Origin: Anticarsia gemmatalis
Taxonomy: Eukaryota > Arthropoda > Insecta > Lepidoptera > Erebidae
Assembly (NCBI RefSeq): GCF_050436995.1
Contig: NC_134753.1
Location: 8,742,001 to 8,806,000, forward strand
Direction of reading: 5' to 3'
Length of the DNA stretch: 64,000 nucleotides
How positions within the stretch are numbered: the stretch's first letter is position 1; each line of letters opens with the position of its first letter. Shown here piece after piece: positions 10,742-22,815 of this stretch. Position numbers and translations under genes: made by a program. A model generated the notes under the pieces. The model was not told the origin of the DNA. It made no database searches and was given only the letters and a program-made list of their open reading frames with translations.

Positions 10742-13700
10742 ATGGAAAAAATGCGTATCAATGTAAAATTATCTGAAAGACTATCACCCCTCGTCCGCCC
10801 TGTCAATTATGGCCTGGAGCTTCGCCCCAACTTGAGCGCTGGGACGTTTCAAGGCAAGGTGAACATCGAAGTCCTCGTCAAACAAGAAAGGAACCATATC
10901 AATCTACACACGAATTTTTTGGATATTATTGAAGTAAAAGTTTTTAAGGGTGAAGATGAAGTGGTCGTCTCCAAGTTTTTGGAAGTAAAACAACTGGAAC
11001 AGCTGTACATTTATTTTGAGTCTGCTCTTAGTTCAGGAAATTATAAGATCCAAATTGAATTCACTGGAGATTTAACTCGTAATATTGTAGGATTGTACTC
11101 CTCTAGGCTTCAGGATGGCAGGTAAATATTGTTAAAATGATGGTATATTATTCACACAATGGTATATTATTCACATCATATTTAGGGTAGTAGTCAAAGT
11201 ACCCTCAATAATAATTTGTTATTGGGAGACAGGGTTATATTTGGGAATTTTAAAAAGATGATGCTTAGGTATTTGATTACATTACATTTGATTCAGATTT
11301 CAGAAGAACACAGAGCATATTAAGAAAAAAAACTGTTAAGATTGAGTGTATCTGTGGAAATTTCTAAATTAATAACTTTCTTTACTAAGTTGGGGAATTA
11401 AAAATATATAATCTAGAATAGATAAAAAATTGTTTGTAATAAGTAGTAGGTAAGTTATTTTTCCCATTACAGGTCTATGGTTGCCAGTAAATTTGAACCA
11501 ACATATGCACGTCAAGCCTTTCCATGTTTCGATGAGCCTGATTTCAAGGCGACATATGACATCAAATTATGGAAACCAGTATCTTATGTTGCTCTTTCCA
11601 ATATGAATGTAAGTCATTTCAAATTTGGGTACCTACTTTATGTATTGCTCTGGCAAAAGCAAATTAATATGGTCAATATAATTTTGTTGTAGAATAACAT
11701 ATATATTTATTTTTATTCATCTAATTATTTTATTTACATTGGATTATTTAAAAGTAAATTGACACCATATTTACATATTGATAGAAAAAAAAAGCAAAAA
11801 AATTATATTATTATTTTGTTGTACATATATGAATATGTTCCAGGAAATCTCAAAAACACACAATGAAGAAGCTGATATGGATGTAGTTACCTTTGCTACA
11901 AGTGTACCAATGTCCACATACTTGGCCTGCTTCGTCATTTGTGACTTTGATAGCAAAGAAACTCAGATTGATTCTGGTGCTATCGGTAGCCCATTCACAC
12001 TCCGTTCATTCGCTCAGAAACATGAACTGCATAAGATTGATTTCGCTCAAGATATTGGAAAAAGGGCTACAGAATTTTACATAAAATACTATGAAGTGCC
12101 ATTCCCTCTGCCTAAATTAGGTATGCTATATTGATATTGTTTTTAACTACCTTGAATTTTCAGTGTAAGTCATATGGCTGAATATAGAAACATCTGTCAA
12201 CTTTAACTATCATGCTATATGTGTGTGAGTGGCACTTTTGATGTGAATTTTAACCCATTACTGTCCAACTGCCAGGTGTTATATTTTGAGGGAACACACA
12301 ACTTCAAAAAGTCTCTGGTGTATTGCTCTGGTTATGAACCATCAACCATTTGTTCAGGAGGCACATACATAGACTTGGCTATCACTACTTTGTGTATCAT
12401 ATGATGTGTCTGCATTCAGCTGTATTTATATAGTCTTAAGTTTATCTTAGACAAGTTTAAATTGAGTACATAATACATTGTTACTGTATGTTATTTCATT
12501 TCAGATATGATTGCAATCCCAGATTATGTATCAGGTGCAACTGAGCACTGGGGTCTGATCACATACAGGGAGACCTCATTCCTCATTGACCAAGAGAAAT
12601 CCTCAGCCTCAAACAAAATCAGTGTGGCTAATACAATAGCCCATGAATTGGCTCACATGTGGTTTGGAAACTTGGGTAAGACACTTGAAATAAAGGTTAT
12701 TTAATGCCTATTTCATTTTTAAAGTAAGGAGTAAGAAAGTAAGTTTAAACTTCTAAAAATATGTCTTTTAAAATATGTTTGTTTTTTAAACAAGCAGCCA
12801 GTCACCTCCTCAAAATGCAGGAATGAGTTGCTTGTTCCTTAAAGCTCATAAATTTCTTTTTTTCTTCCTTGTGATGAGTTTTCTGATAGTACATAAAGCA
12901 TTATCCTTAACTTTTGGTTTTTAATAATATGAACAAATCAATTTAGTTGATGATTATTTCCAGTGACAATGAAGTGGTGGGATGAAATTTGGCTGAATGA
13001 GGGCTTTGCATCTTACATGCAAGTAAAAGCATTGGACAACATTGAACCTACTTGGAAAATTGTAAAGTATCAATCTGCATCTTATATAAATAATTCATCC
13101 AAAAATTTGGTATAAGCATAAGTTATTGAATGTTTTTTGTTTCCAGTTGGATCATTTCTTGACTAAAACCTTACACCCAGTGCTGTACACTGATGCAAGA
13201 CTGTCCAGTCACCCCATTGTGCAAACTGTTGCTACACCTGATCAAATCACTGCCATATTTGATAGCATCTCATATAATAAGGTAAGCTATTTCGTTAGTT
13301 ATACAATATCTATGTCTGAAGTATTTGCAAGATTATTTTTTAATTCATTCAAAATCTGATGACTTTACAATATCTGTTATAATATTATGTTTATCTTTTA
13401 AGAAAATAACACAACTAGTTATAGCCATAAATAGTATGGCCATTTCATAACTTCTGGATAAGCATTAGATAACTTAACACATGAAATGTCTTGCTGTCAG
13501 TTTATATATCTCATGAGCTATTAGACACTATTAAATTGTGAAACTGCTCTGGTAGTGGCACAATTTAGCAGTGTCTTTTGCATTATGAAGGTACATTATT
13601 ACTTTCATATTTCAGGGTGCTTCTATTCTGAGGATGTTGGAAGGGTTCATAGGCCCCGAGAACTTCCGTCGTGGCGTATCTGACTATTTGAAGAAATATA

Positions 13701-16700
13701 AGTTCGGTAACACTGTCACGTCGGATTTACTCTCGTCTTTGGAACCGTACTTCAAGGCAGAGAATCCGGATTTAAACTTAGCGTAAGTACACATTATTTT
13801 ACTTGTATTATCACTGAACATTGGATTTAGAAGATATTGATTTATTTTTAAACTAAATTATTTTTTAGGTGGATCAAAATTTACTAACTATTTATATTAG
13901 TTATTATTTAGGTAAAGCAAATAATTAACTATTTTTTATTGATTTTAGCTACATAATGGATACCTGGACGCGCCAAATGGGTTTTCCCGTGTTGACCGTC
14001 AAGTCTGGAGATGAGCCCAACTCTTACTTTGTGTTGCAGTCCAGATTCCTCTATGACCCTGACGCCGTATATGCCAGCGACTCCAAGTACAAGTATACTA
14101 CATTTTACATAAGTTTTACAAACTGCTATAAATGGTGGTGGTGCAATTATTCGGCGCGGTGCAAATTGTGAATTCGATCCCCTTACAGATCAAATTCATG
14201 ATGTGATGCATGAGTATCGGTTCAAAATCTGATCTAAGCCAAATGATAAAATTAAATTTGGACCCCTGACCATCAATCAACTATCGTCATACGAAATTTC
14301 ATCGAAATCGGTTTTGTAGTTTAGTAGTGAAAGCTTTGTAGATAAGACTATCAAATTATTTAATGTAATGAGCATGAATTTATCTTGAAACTAGGCATAT
14401 TCTTCATAATTTTTTTGTTTTTCTAGCTATCGTTGGTTTGTGCCAATTACATACAAGACTGCAAACGGCCCACACGAGAAGCTCCTTTGGCTGTCCGATA
14501 CAGCTGAAAACAGTAAGAATAACATAAAATAAACTTAAGTACTTCCTTATTTTTTAAAGAGAAATAAATAATTTGTTTTTATTTTCAGTTAAGATTAAGT
14601 TGAAGGACAATGAGACCTGGCTCAAAATAAATAACAATCAAGTTGGGTATTACAGAGTGAATTACACATTGCCAATGTGGCAGACTTTGATTGAGCAACT
14701 CAAGTCTAAATCCGCTCAGGTATGTATAGTTCGTCAAAATAAATTTGGTTAAGCACCACAATTGTGTTTATTTATAGGTTGTCTAATATGCATTCTGATT
14801 AACCTGTTCGGCAGTATCATCGTAATCGTTTTTTTATGTGATCTGCTTATTAGAAAATTTATTTAGGTTTTGATATAAAACCTACTTCAGGCGCCATAGT
14901 CTCTTACATAGGTAAAACCTCGGATAAATTCTCTATTGCAAGACCTAGACCTCTTGTAAAGAGAAAATAAATATATTATTGATTGCTTGATTACTTGAAG
15001 ATATCAGGATTAAGGATTTAAAAGAGCAAGCTGTGAAGATTTTTCGAACCAGCGGTCAATTTAAAATGCCATGACAATTTTAAAAACTTCTCAAAATTTC
15101 CAAAATTTAGGTTATTTTTACTGGGCTGGCAGTGTATAGCAAGACAGAAAGTGTCATACACTATTTTAAATTAATATTATAATTTGTTTGCCATCGACAC
15201 GCTAAGAAGAAGATTATATTTTTTAGTTAACAACAGCGGACAGGTCTCAGTTGCTCGACGACGTGTTCGCTCTGGCGGAGGCTCGCATGGTGCCATATCA
15301 CTTAGCTCTGAACCTCACCAGCTACCTGCTGGTCGAGAACGACTACATTCCGTGGGAAACTGCCTCTTCCATCTACAGCAACCTTAAGACTAAGCTGCTC
15401 AACTCTTTAGCTTATGACAACTTGCAAGTAAGTCACCCTTTGTATAGTTATAATTATGATAACTTAATTTTCCCGTTACGTTGATTTCGTTTAACCCAAA
15501 GGTTAAAAGCTGTATTTAATATACACCCTCGTTTTACCTTTTACAATGTCAGTAATTGTAATAAAGAAAGCCTATTACTATTTAACACGGAAGTAACCAA
15601 ATTATGTATTGACAATAATGTATTGTAAATTTAAAAAAAAATATTACTTTTGTATCCAAAGTAATTTATATGCCTTTTTTAAATATTCCGAGTATACATT
15701 TTCATATTTTGTTCACAGAAATATTTCCAACGCCTGATACGCCCAATTTATGTGAAACAGAATTGGGATGCTGAGAATCTTTCGGTTATGGAAAGGTAAG
15801 AAGTATTATAATAATATGATGAACTGAAATAAAACCGTAGTACAGTAATGCCCCTTTGAGATAGGTACCTACTCCTACTGTCAAATGAGGTTTAACAAAT
15901 GAACAATTACATAATAAAACCGAAGGATGAATAATAAAATAGTACCTAATAAATAATATAATTTACCTCAGAATACATCATTGATGTTATTGTGAATGTA
16001 AAAATTTATTATGTATTACAAGGCTAATAATAAACGTGACTTTTGACGCACTCGATTCCGTGAATTTCTAATATTCATGGTTGTGGTCTACGGTTCTTGT
16101 GGAACTCCATTATAATTTTATTTTAATAGGATACTTCTACTAAAACTTCATTGTTATACTTAGTTGTCATTTGTTTGGTATTATTACTAATATATTGGCT
16201 GGACTGTCTGTACGTGAATAAGACCGACGTCACTCTTGTCCTAATATTTAATTTGCAAGCGTGCACGCAACACATTATATGTTAAATATGGTCGTTATTA
16301 TATATCTATACAATACATAATTAAAATATAATGTCTACAAGTCGTTGTAGAATCTCTTTTCAGAGTTCAATATGAAACTAACTGTCTAATATTTCATCAG
16401 CCTGCTTCGCACCCGTATACTGTCACTGGCAGTTCGTTGTCAACTACCTGACGCTGAAGAGAGGGTGAAGAGCCTGTTCCTCAACTGGCTGAAGAAGAAA
16501 GACACGCCCGAGGAGGTCAACGTACACCAGGATCTTAGAGACATCGTCTATTTTTACGGTAAATGATTTATTGATAATTATATTCTTGATTTTTTAAAAA
16601 TCATATACGGTTTTAAGTGCCATTGCTCCAGCGATATCATAATATTGTGCCAATCTGTCAAGTGACTGATAACTTTAAACTTCCGCGTTATATAATTTAG

Positions 16701-17811
16701 AATATAATCTTGTGTGGGAATTATCGTGGGTTTTCTGCGACTCGGCAAATCCGTAATAACTCATAAAGTATATTTTTTTTTTGTTAAATGACTTTAAAAT
16801 TTGATTTTCATTTACTATTATGTAATTTTGTTGTAAAGGTATGAAATCAGCTTCTGTAGCGGATTGGGACCGACTGTTCCAAATTTACTTGAAGGAAGAC
16901 GATGTTCAGGAAAAATTGAAATTGCGAAAGGCTTTGTCGGCGCCGCGCGATACAACTATACTGAGAAAGTAAGTGACTAATATTTTACATATTTTTATTG
17001 CCATATTTAATTAGGGCGATCATACCAGCTTTGTATGTATCTACATTATCTTTCAAGTTCTTTTTCTCGACTCAGTCATTTCAGATCTTTGTACTGTAGA
17101 GCGCCACTATTCCACTCTTAGAAATCGGGTAGAAAACCTGATTAGCCCCCAGCGGGGGTCGTAGAAAATAACGTTTAAGTACATTTTAAGTATCTAACTC
17201 GTGATACTCGATGGTTGATAAATAGATGCACATAAATAACGGCGACAAATGTTCCTAGGTTCCTGATCTTGGCATGGGACGAGACGAACATCCGCAGCCA
17301 AGACTACTTGAACGTGCTGGCTCAGATCAGCGCCAACCCGTCGGGCACGGCGCTGGTGTGGGACGACGTGCGCACGCGCTGGACACACCTCGTCGACCGC
17401 TTCACGCTCAACAGCCGCTACCTCGGCAACGTTATCCCCACCATCACTAGCACCTTTAACACTGAACTCAAGTATAAGGAGGTACGTACGACATCTGGAG
17501 GTAACGGCGACCATCCGTCCCGTCTCCTGCAATCTTCTTTTAATTTCTTGTTTTAATTATTTTATGTCCTCAGAGCGACTTACAGCTATATTCCGCCACA
17601 TATAATTCTTTGTGGAGGATCGAGGTGATTGTCCTAATAAGTTTCTTTGTTTCATTATTAGATGGAAGCGTTCTTCAACCAGTACCCAGAAGCGGGTGCG
17701 GGCGAGTCGGCCCGCCAGCGCGCGCTGGAGAACGTGCGCAACAACATACGCTGGAACACGTACAACCTGCCCGGCGTGGCGTCCTGGCTGCAGGCCAACC
17801 ACCGCGCCTAA
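10742..17811 (+). CDS. M1-family zinc aminopeptidase (aminopeptidase N/glutamyl aminopeptidase-like), shared body with N-terminal end b
   Basis: Exons: 10742-11121, 11473-11608, 11844-12120, 12505-12675, 12964-13061, 13147-13281, 13616-13782, 13949-14092, 14427-14512, 14589-14719, 15227-15427, 15719-15795, 16401-16558, 16839-16968, 17259-17481, 17662-17811. The frame is unbroken: 887 aa with exon b, or 941 aa with exons 2877-3722. In form a numbering, the exopeptidase motif is G329-A-T-E-H (normally GAMEN), the zinc site is HELAH 365-369 with E388, and the catalytic tyrosine is Y451 (FDSISY). The C-terminal ERAP1_C-like domain ends WLQANHRA, with no GPI-anchor tail, unlike midgut Cry-toxin-binding APNs. 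End b has no signal, so that form should be cytosolic. An in-frame upstream ATG (10649) would add 31 basic residues, but its context is poor while 10742 has A at -3 and G at +4. GLITYRET favours the aminopeptidase A/N/ERAP branch. The substrate cannot be inferred. Confidence 0.92.
12247..12392 (-). repeat. Diverged tRNA-derived SINE in an aminopeptidase intron
   Basis: Weak but collinear similarity to the SINE at 25644-25949: TTAACCCATTACTGTCC at the start, the ACACACAACTTC...GTCT...TGGTGTATTGC block, and the tRNA-like head with CTTGGCTATCACTAC at the end. The B box is decayed. It lies between the exons ending at 12120 and starting at 12505. Confidence 0.65.
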
Positions 17812-17866
17812 CTCCTAGTGGAGCGAATCATACGATCGCTCGACACTATACTTTAAAAACCTTCTT

Positions 17867-18122
17867 TAGTGTCCGACCGAAACTTCCTTACAAGGATCAT
17901 TTTTTGAAAGAAAATAAAAAAAAAACCGCTTTTATAATTAATCAATTTAAGACAAATGGATAGGAGTCATTTATTCAACGCGCTGATGGCCGATCAAGCT
18001 CGAAATCTCCCGAATGCACTTTCGGTTTCGGCCGTAGTTTTGGCAGGTTTGTCGTCAAAAACGAAACTAAACCGAAATTTGCGTTTCGGCCGTTAAAAAA
18101 CCGAACATTCGGTCGGACACTA
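17867..18122. mobile_element. hAT-like MITE in the 3' UTR of the aminopeptidase gene
   Basis: 256 bp bounded by perfect 15-bp inverted repeats (TAGTGTCCGACCGAA at 17867-17881 and its complement at 18108-18122). Both sides are flanked by the 8-bp duplication ACCTTCTT (17859-17866 and 18123-18130). An 8-bp duplication and a TAGTG-type terminus are hAT superfamily features. It has no coding capacity. It begins 55 bp after the aminopeptidase stop, and the first AATAAA downstream of that stop (17913-17918) lies inside the element. Confidence 0.88.
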
Positions 18123-18130
18123 ACCTTCTT

Positions 18131-19178
18131 TTATGCATGTTGTGTGTAGTGGCTTTCGAGCATGTAAAGTTATTGAGGCGACGTCACATATTTCGGGCAG
18201 CAAACAGGGTACAAAAATTGGTCGCGGAGTCTGCTCGGAAGCCTGTGTGTATCTCGGTGTCTATTAATATTGTATTAGATGAGAGTTGAGACGCGTGTGC
18301 GCAAAGCGCTGGTTTAGATAGGATTTAAAAATGAAAGTTCTATCACAAAATATATCTGTGCAGATTCTTTAACTTCCTATATTCACCCCAATTTAGAATG
18401 GAATGAATTTTAACCATCTGTATTGATTTATTTTGTGGTAGTCACAATGAAAGATTGATTATAAGGTATGTTGTGATAACGAAGGACAGGGTGGATCGAA
18501 TCTGCAGGTTGACGTCGTAAGGGTTATATCATTTGCGTGTCTATATCCTATCACATGAAACAGTAGCGTTTTAGATAACAGAACTTTACCGAGAATAGAA
18601 GTGAAACAATTTTGTTAGAGTAAGCACATAATTATTCAGTAATCTGAAACCCTAGTTAATTATGTTCATGCTGTATGCTCAAATATAATAACCAAATAAC
18701 TACTAATTATTTTTTGAAAACGAAACTGATTTATGTAACCTCCTATTTTTTGTGATTCAACGTGATATAAGTGAAAAAAAAACTTAAAGTTATGATTTTG
18801 TTTTATTTTTTTTTATAAGTTAAAACTATTTTTCTAGTATTAAGTACTTATTAATTAGACCCCATGCGAATAGAATGCGTGTTGTGGGTAATTTGTCATC
18901 AGTAGCGTAGTAGACTTTGCAAGTTTTTTGATAACTTAGTGACGTCACAACATTATGTACTTTGATAATGCATTTACTGAAGATATCTCAGTGTTTTGTA
19001 TCTCATTGGATAAAAAATTAAACTGTCGTAGAATCTACTCGTGCCTTTTATTTTAACATAACATTTTTATTGTTAACTACACAAAACTCGTAAATATAGC
19101 AAGCTATCTTTAATTAATGACGATATTTGGTGGATCTTCGTTGCGTTTGAAGCGATTGCTGCGGAATGGTTCGGCATT
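18131..19178. other. Intergenic region between aminopeptidase and odorant receptor (convergent genes)
   Basis: About 1 kb of AT-rich sequence with no recognisable coding exon. The two flanking genes converge here, so both 3' UTRs should end in this interval. Confidence 0.6.
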
Positions 19179-21569
19179 TCATTCTTTCTTACCCAATACT
19201 GCGTAGTAACTGTACGCAGTGCGAACTATCTGTAACAAATTCAATAACATAAAATTACCCAATAAACAAAGCTGGCGCGTAGCAAAATGGGTTAAAACTG
19301 ATTTATTACGCAAATAATACACAAAATTCTTAATTTCTTAAGCACACTAGGCCTTTTATGATAACTTGTCACCTGTACAAAAGACGGTAGATCCAGATAA
19401 TTGAAAGGTCCAGCTCGTAAATGCCTCGGGCGCATCATGCCGATGCCGAGGAGAGCCAGGTCGCGTCGTATGCGAGGGCTTAGGCACCAGTGGGCCGCGC
19501 CGAACGGACCCTGGGCCATGCCCACTGAACTCTAAAATTATATAGAGGGCTTACTACTTTAAGTGCTTTCTTAGTTGGTGTAATAATAATATAGGCATTT
19601 TTATTAACAATAACACCCTGGAGGTACCGAATGTTACAAAAAATACGGAGAAAATTTTGTTCATGGGACTAAAAGTAAATAATTCGTTCGCCGTTTACCT
19701 ACACCTATGCTGTTTATATATGTAAAATTGCGAACACAATGTAGATATTACAATTATTACTATAAATCCCTATTTATAGCCAAATATGCCTAGGAATCGA
19801 ACCTATGACCACACCTCCAGTAGTAATCATACTTTCTATAGCGTCATCTTTGTTTACTTGCACTTATTAGTATTCTTTGTTAAAGAAAATGATAGTAATG
19901 TAATCAGAATAGACTCACCTCATTCAAGACTGCATCTCCGTAGCGACAAAATAGCAAAAGTTGCGTCAGAGTGGCGCACATGTATTGCAGTAACGAGACT
20001 AATTGCATTACACTCATCTCTTCCTAGAAGAAATATAAATGTAATGTACATATACTTTGGTAAGTACCTACTACTTCAATAATTTACTTAGTTAATACTA
20101 CAAAAGTCGTGTGTCTAGAGTCCAAAATGTCGGAGCATGTGCACAGTCTACACATGCACCGACGTTTTCCCAATAAGCAAACAGCAGGTTTTATTCTTGG
20201 TGTTCAGGGCAAGTAGTAGTACCTATGAATGTATAATTATGTGCATGTATGTATGTTTCTTTATTGACTAAAGGTGGCTTAAACGAAAACAGCATACAGA
20301 ATAATCTTATTGACCATGATAAACAAAATCAATTACCGATTTAAGTCGTACTGCAAGCGAACACAAAGTCAACGTAGCTATAAAAAAATAAACTCCAATG
20401 ATATCCTTCAGCAATTTATCAAGCTCGGTGATTGAACTGAAAAATAGAGAATATAAAAATTAGGCAGGAACTTAGTTAGGTTAGAATTACCTACTTACAA
20501 AAGGATTCACCTGTTTCCCACTTAGATCAAAGTAAATAAGTAGCATAGTCACTTACCTAACAAGTATTATATTAGTACGTTGACAATTCTTAATGCGAAA
20601 TCGTGCTCGCTCATCTCTTCTTTTCGTAATGCTACATATATTTCCTCGTCCTCCGATGCATGCACTATAATCACGTAACATAGAAAACTGACCGCAGACA
20701 AATATCATGACCCCGATCGAAGTCAAGTCAAATGCAATATGAACATAAACACAAAACACAGCTGCTAAGAATTCACACGAAACTGTGATCAAATAGCCAA
20801 AAATACTTATATCATCGAGGGGAGCCCACCCTGGTAGAATGTGTGGATACTGCAAACATTCCATTCCACGAACAATACAAATAAGATACTCCACAAATGG
20901 AGAGACTATGAAGATAACTAATGTAAAACTATACATTCTTCGCAGGATGGTAGAAGTAGTTTTAAACTTTGCTGTATAATTGTTGACGTAGTAAGCAAAA
21001 TTGTTATCTTCTTCGTCATCGGATTGATAATCTAGGTCTGAAGTAAAACGACCGTTTATCTGTTCATCTTCCAGTTTGGAGATTTGATTGAGAAGGAAAC
21101 GCCATCCCTTGTGGTTATTGCGTAAAGAGCTGAGTTTGAAAACTCCCATAACGCAGAAGGAGAGCACGCTGAAGCATTCAAAAAGCCTGTCAGGGTCATC
21201 TTTAGCCATGAAAAGAGCAATGACCTGCAGAATACAAGTGATCACGAAACAAAACGTGGCGACATTTGAAGCCCAGTGTACTTTATGCACGGTGGTGTAT
21301 GACGAGAGACCTGTCTTATGAATGAAGCTGCTGAGTAGTATTACTAGGGTACTGGTTTCATCTTCAAGCGTTTTGGTGTTTGAAGAGCTTCTCCAAAAGC
21401 CCCAAGATTTTATCTGAAAAGTATGTGTTTTAAAAACGTTAACAGCAGTTTTGTGTTTTAATAAAACGACTATCTACTTAGTTAAGGTATTTAAATCAAG
21501 TTTTCAGAAAGTTTACTAGGAACCTAGAACCGGCGAACCTAATAAGCGTAGGCCTACCTTGGACCACAT
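19179..21569 (-). CDS. Odorant receptor (7tm_6 family), complete, six coding exons
   Basis: Coding exons in transcript order: 21569-21558 (only M-W-S-K), 21413-20557, 20436-20337, 20023-19919, 19531-19373, 19229-19179. They join in frame to 427 residues, the usual length for lepidopteran odorant receptors, with junction phases 0, 2, 0, 0, 0. Lepidopteran receptor hallmarks are LPGWAPLD before a central membrane segment, a Y-G-D-x-x-x-x-E block (RYGDAVLNE) at the end of exon 4, LRAGPFNYLDLPSF in exon 5, and the tail IVRTAYSYYAVL in the last exon. An acidic stretch (QSDDEEDNN) lies in the loop before the third membrane segment. In insects these proteins form ligand-gated channels with the co-receptor Orco in sensory neurons. 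The ligand is unknown. The 4-codon first exon is the least certain part. A tRNA-like SINE remnant appears around 19770-19850 in an intron. Confidence 0.9.
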
Positions 21570-22680
21570 GTCGAGAAAGCAACAAATGACAAAAAAATGA
21601 ATGAATTGTGTTATAATTACATAATTATGTTTACCAAGTATTGACTGTCTATGTTTTCGCTGATTATGTGTTTCATGCTGCAGTCAAAGTGTGACTTCAA
21701 AACCAACAGATTATGTATTGCTTTACATAAGTTTGGGTATTACTTCTAAGTAATTAGATTACCTATAGGTATATCGACTTATTTAAGAAGGAAGTTTAAA
21801 GAATACAAAAATCACAAATAAATAAGTTAAAAGAGGTGACTGTTACAAGTAAGTACCTACATAGGTACACAGAGAAATAAGTGACTACTGCTCTTGAGCA
21901 GTAGTCACTTATACAGAAGGGAAGGGTTCTAAGTTCTAACTCTGTCGTCAGGTCAAGCTATAAAGTCCCCTATAAGTTTTTCGAGAGAGTTACTTATTAA
22001 ATACGGTGAAATGAAAAATTATTATATAATTAAACTTTTCTTAAATAGCCCACCCGCTAGTCGCACTGTGACATTGTTGGCTATACTATCAACTCATGAT
22101 TCAATAATATAATTGTTGCCTAATTATCAGATTATTATCGTAATTAAAACAAACAACAATAACTTTCTAAGTTCAACTTAAATTACTTTAACAGGATACT
22201 CTTTTACTTTCGACCTTGCCGTGATTTTCTAAAATCTTAGACTGAGTCTTATGAGAAGAAATCATTTAGCTCACTTAGTTTCTTTAATATGTTCATTATT
22301 TACTTACTTATTATTATCTAGATCGCACTTAGTTAAAACTATAATATGTGTTAAGGTACACGAAACCTTTGCTCTTATAGTATAATCAGGCGCTGTCGCA
22401 ATAAAAAAAAGGGTCAGAAAAACACCAATCGTGATTAAAAGAAAGCTTTAGCATCGTTACGGTAACTTGGAAAATTATATATTTACTCTAATAGCCTGTT
22501 GACAATTAGCTTAATACGCAACACCCCGCCTTTTCCATGCCCCGCTAACTAGTGCCATAATAATATCTGGTGATTTTACCTTGGGATATTAAGTCGTATT
22601 TACTGGATAAGTGCCTCGCTGTAAAAAGTGAATTCGTACTGGCTTTTGAAATGCAATACAATGCAGTGCAGATTAAAATA
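21570..22680. other. Intergenic region with a short perfect palindrome
   Basis: AT-rich sequence between the odorant receptor start and the 3' end of the next minus-strand gene. It should hold the receptor's promoter, but I see no clear core element. The only marked structure is the palindrome at 21877-21912. Confidence 0.55.
21877..21912. repeat. Perfect palindrome, 17-bp arms
   Basis: The left arm ATAAGTGACTACTGCTC (21877-21893), the spacer TT and an exact complementary right arm (21896-21912) form a 36-bp near-perfect palindrome about 310 bp upstream of the odorant receptor ATG. It could be a hairpin or cruciform site, a transposon scar or a binding site. The sequence does not say which. 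Confidence 0.85.
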
Positions 22681-22815
22681 TTTATTTTAAATATGTATCT
22701 TTAAATAGGCACAAGCTTGCATAATTACATAAAGCATAATATAACGATAAAATAAAAAGTTTTCATAGCCAATTTTAACAATGCATGATACGGTTCATGG
22801 TTAAGTTAACAAATT

